From positions 7,046,934 to 7,110,933 of the forward strand of contig CM037883.1 in NCBI GenBank assembly GCA_021292165.1: a stretch of 64,000 nucleotides of DNA, in the 5' to 3' direction. Each line of letters begins with the position of its first letter. Position 1 is the stretch's first letter. The notes below the pieces were generated by a model. It worked only from the letters and a program-made list of their open reading frames with translations, was not told where the DNA came from and made no database searches. Shown here piece after piece: positions 60,850-64,000 of this stretch. This DNA comes from Shinisaurus crocodilurus (taxonomy: Eukaryota > Chordata > Lepidosauria > Squamata > Shinisauridae). The translations under genes were made by a program, and so were the position numbers.

Positions 60850-63800
60850 TCCCCCTGCTTTTGCATTTGCGCAGAACGTGGTCATTTACCTCATACAACA
60901 GCAACAGCTTTGTTGACATCTGATGCTGTTCCTTCATCTATGGATGAAGTTTTTTTGATAAAAAAAACTTTTGCAGGAATGACTTTACCTGCCAGAAATT
61001 TGAACCACCATCAAATCACTTCTGATGTATCCCTCCTTATGACACAGTTTTATTTGCAAACCCAAAACGTTGTGTATTGCTATCTGCTTGCAGCATAGCA
61101 ATCCTGCCTTGGTTTCCTGAAAAAACTGTAATAGGTTTTTCACATCAATCCCAGCATCATTTAAACATTTTTAACAATTTAAACTATTTAAACACATGCA
61201 ATAACTATTCAAGCTTTACAATAGCATAATAGCACAATACATAATACAATGTATTCAGTTTAGCTTCAGTTGAACTCCAACTTTTAAATGATTGTTTCTA
61301 CAAAATCAATCAAACAAAGTATGATTATAAAAATAACAAACTTCAGGTGTGTTCTTGTCGTTCTTACTATCACAACCACAACTGGCATTTCTGTGAATCT
61401 GTAAGCCACCTGTGCTCTGACTTGTAAAACTTAGTCTGAAGTGTGATGTTCCTTCCAGATAACACTCAACTCCTTTTCAGAGCTCTCCAAGCATGTCCTG
61501 TTGGTCTAACAGTCTGTCCATCACACTGACAGCAATATCTGGCCTTGTTGCTTATACAGTAAAGCTCAACAGCCCAATGCTTCTGTGTAGCATTCAAACT
61601 GCTTTTCCATCAGCATGTGCTTGAAAATCCTCAATTATTGGAGTCTCGCACTGAGTTAACTATCTCCAAAATTCTCAATCACATCCATGATATTTCTCTG
61701 GTTTGTTGCAGTAAGATACTGCCCTCTTGGTTCTTCCTCAACTTCTATTTACAAATAAACAGTTGATCCACCACCAAGCAGTTTCAATTCAATGAAATTC
61801 CAAAGCCTGGATCAATTATATCATATTGCTTTTATCTGTCCAGAAAAAACAATAGATCATCCAACTAAACAAAGTACATACAGTCTATGTCCCTGTTCCT
61901 CCTGTTTAACAAACAAACATTGATCTGCCTCTCTGTGCAAATCTCAAATCAACAATGTTTGAGTTCAAAACAGAATTCCAGCCTCCAGCTGATTCTAACT
62001 TTTCCTAAAGAAAATCTCAGACAGTTTTTCAATTTAAAGACTTCCTCTCATTTAAAATGCGTATGTTCCAATATTTCCAATTGTGAAATATTCATACATC
62101 TATCCACATTCTTAAACATTAGTCTAACTGTTTCCAAGCAAATTGTTGTTGCACTCATTTTATGATTATCCAGCTCCTTTTAACTTGAGCAAAATCACAA
62201 GCAACCAATCTTGCTGTTTGTCATATAACCTTTTCCAATCTGGTTAGTTTTCACTTAAAAATCTATCTGGTAACAATGAGTTCCATGAACTGCTGTTTGT
62301 TTCCCAGCTTCCATGTTTTGTTCTTTATCCAAAGAATTCAACTCAGCTTGCATAGCCTGAAGCTATGGTTCAGCTTCCTTAACAGACAATTTTTCACCTC
62401 TTTGAAATTTCAAGCTTTCAAATGGCTTTTCCTGCAAATTCATCCTGATATCTCACAGGTTGTTTGACTCACCTGTTCCTTACCTCATCAGTTATCAGGT
62501 TCTTGTTCCAATGAACTTGCACCAATGATGAACAATCATTTGTTTAGCCTCTACTAAACCAAATGTGTATCAAAGTTTGTCAAATTTACCTGACTGTCTT
62601 TCAGCAAATGCTTTTCTATTCTGACTCTGACCTTGATGCATCTCCTGCATTATCAGAATTAATTTTGAAAAATGATCTCACATTTTCATTCAGCATTATA
62701 CTCAACACTTCTAGATAATCTCACTATCCAAGTGTTGTTCATGTGAAACACAATATTCTCATTTCTAGAAAAATCTCATGTAAGCTCCCTTACAGATTTC
62801 TTCTAACTTTGAGGTGTATGTACCTACATATCAGATCCAAGATCCTGAAATGTTTCTCCAGAAGATTCCTCCTTCTACACTACTTTCTATAAGGTGTACA
62901 GTTCAATACAGAACTAAAACTTCTATCATGTACATAATCAAAACATTTAAGAGCTTCTACCCAAACCTCATTATCCAAATTAGTATCACTTCTTCTGAGT
63001 GTTTGTTTACTCTTCCACACAATCCATGTGTTCAATATCACATCCTGTTAGAAATGCATCAAAAACATGCACTGAATTGAACTTCCCCCCATATCTCAAA
63101 AGAAATAGGTAACATGGGTAATATGCTTGTTTCCCATCCAAGCACAAAACACCTTGACTCTGTTCAATACTTCAGCTTTCTATCTAACATGTACACAACC
63201 TGTACTTCATGTATTGATCAATTAACATCATGAAATAACGTGCTTTTCCTCTAAAGACCATCAGAGTATCCACAAGATTACCAAGAACAAATTTAAATGA
63301 AATGAACTGGTTTTTCAGCTTGCCTTCCAGTTTACCTGTTGAAGCTAGCATCCCTTGTTTATGTGCACAAAATTATCTTTCATGTGAAAATTACAATTTC
63401 CAAATGCTTTCCCCACCAACAGTTTGCATTTTCTTTCACAGGCCTGTGAATCTAAATGATCAAACATCATGTGATATGCATGCATGTACATGTCATACAT
63501 ATAAGCATTTAACCTTTTTATAGTTGCAACAGTACAACTTTCCATTTCTTTATTACATCATTACAGTATAAAAGAAATAATTCATCTCTTAGCTTTGCCA
63601 TATAAACATACCTACTAATTATTATTCAGTATTTTACATTTTGCTACAGAAAAATCCACAATATACTCAAGTCATATATACATTCAGTACATTTCCTGAC
63701 ATTTCAGAGCATATATTACACTTTCTTGATTCCAAGTTATCCAACTTTCAAGAAATACAGTTTCAAAAACATGACTGCTAAACTCCTGACCATTTGCATA

Positions 63801-64000
63801 GTCCTCTTTCTGTTTATTCATGTCCAACACAGAAAGCTTCGTTTAAACAATCCACTGTTTCTGTTCAAACAAAATAATGTCCATTTTGTTATGTCCTGGG
63901 TTAAAACACAAAGGTTTTTCCCATCAGCAGCACCCCTGCTGATTTCAAGCTCCTTTCTTCTGTGATCCCACATGAAGAAAATTAAGAACAGCTTCACATT
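60850..64000 (-). pseudogene. Ty1/copia pol remnant, runs off the window
   Basis: Minus-strand reading near 61500-61880 gives, in order, FEIKLLGGGSTVYL (copia 'F.IKDLG..SYFLG'), IEVEEEPRGQYLT, NQRNIMDVIENFG ('YI.DVIE.FG'), TQCETPI and ATRPDIAVSV ('TRPDIA'). This is the end of the reverse transcriptase and the linker to RNase H. Stops and frame changes are frequent. The segment toward 64000 should hold the YVDD core, integrase and gag but is too decayed for me to read confidently. The family copies through virus-like particles using reverse transcriptase and integrase. This copy is dead. All short open frames in this stretch are decay products. Confidence 0.85.

Noticed and set aside
1..64000. 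CRISPR array or bacterial operon
   Set aside because: No regularly spaced identical repeats with unique spacers. The repeat content is plainly vertebrate.

Overview
This window looks like repeat-rich nuclear DNA from a squamate reptile, most likely a lizard. The evidence is the mixture of elements: CR1 LINEs with the (ATTCTATG)n tail, tRNA-derived SINEs with a GGCGGGGTATAAAT(AAAT)n tail, L2-like LINE tails, Penelope-like and Ty1/copia fragments, and many short hAT-type DNA elements. The species assignment is inference from repeat content. I found no convincing host protein-coding exon, rRNA, functional tRNA gene or CRISPR array.

Layout. 0-13 kb: LINE fragments, two tRNA-derived SINE families in several copies, and nested short DNA transposons (6.56, 7.36, 9.91, 10.56 kb). 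13-16 kb: a duplicated block (second copy near 47.4-47.9 kb) that carries a 5S-rRNA/CR1 SINE, then a hAT element with GAGTC-rich ends and a transposase remnant. 16-31 kb: mostly unassigned single-copy-looking DNA with scattered MITEs, fold-backs and SINEs. 31.7-47.9 kb: CR1 and L2-like fragments, a second GAGTC hAT element, a zinc-finger-ended LINE fragment, a Tigger-like MITE and a Penelope-like fragment. 48-53.6 kb: SINEs, nested MITEs, then quiet DNA. 53.9-56.56 kb: a 5'-truncated CR1 with a 787-codon open frame (endonuclease end plus reverse transcriptase). 56.6-60.3 kb: quiet DNA, a 5S/CR1 SINE, an L2-like fragment and a SINE. 60.31-64.0 kb: a minus-strand Ty1/copia retrotransposon, with a complete LTR and decayed pol running off the window end.

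How the parts relate. The most interesting relationship is a LINE/SINE partnership. Seven short elements join the internal promoter region of 5S rRNA directly to a CR1 3' tail, and the window also holds a long CR1 with the same tail that could supply the enzyme. The second theme is serial nesting. At least six families of non-autonomous elements with about 8-bp target duplications sit inside one another and inside SINEs, so the relative order of insertions can be read from sequence alone.
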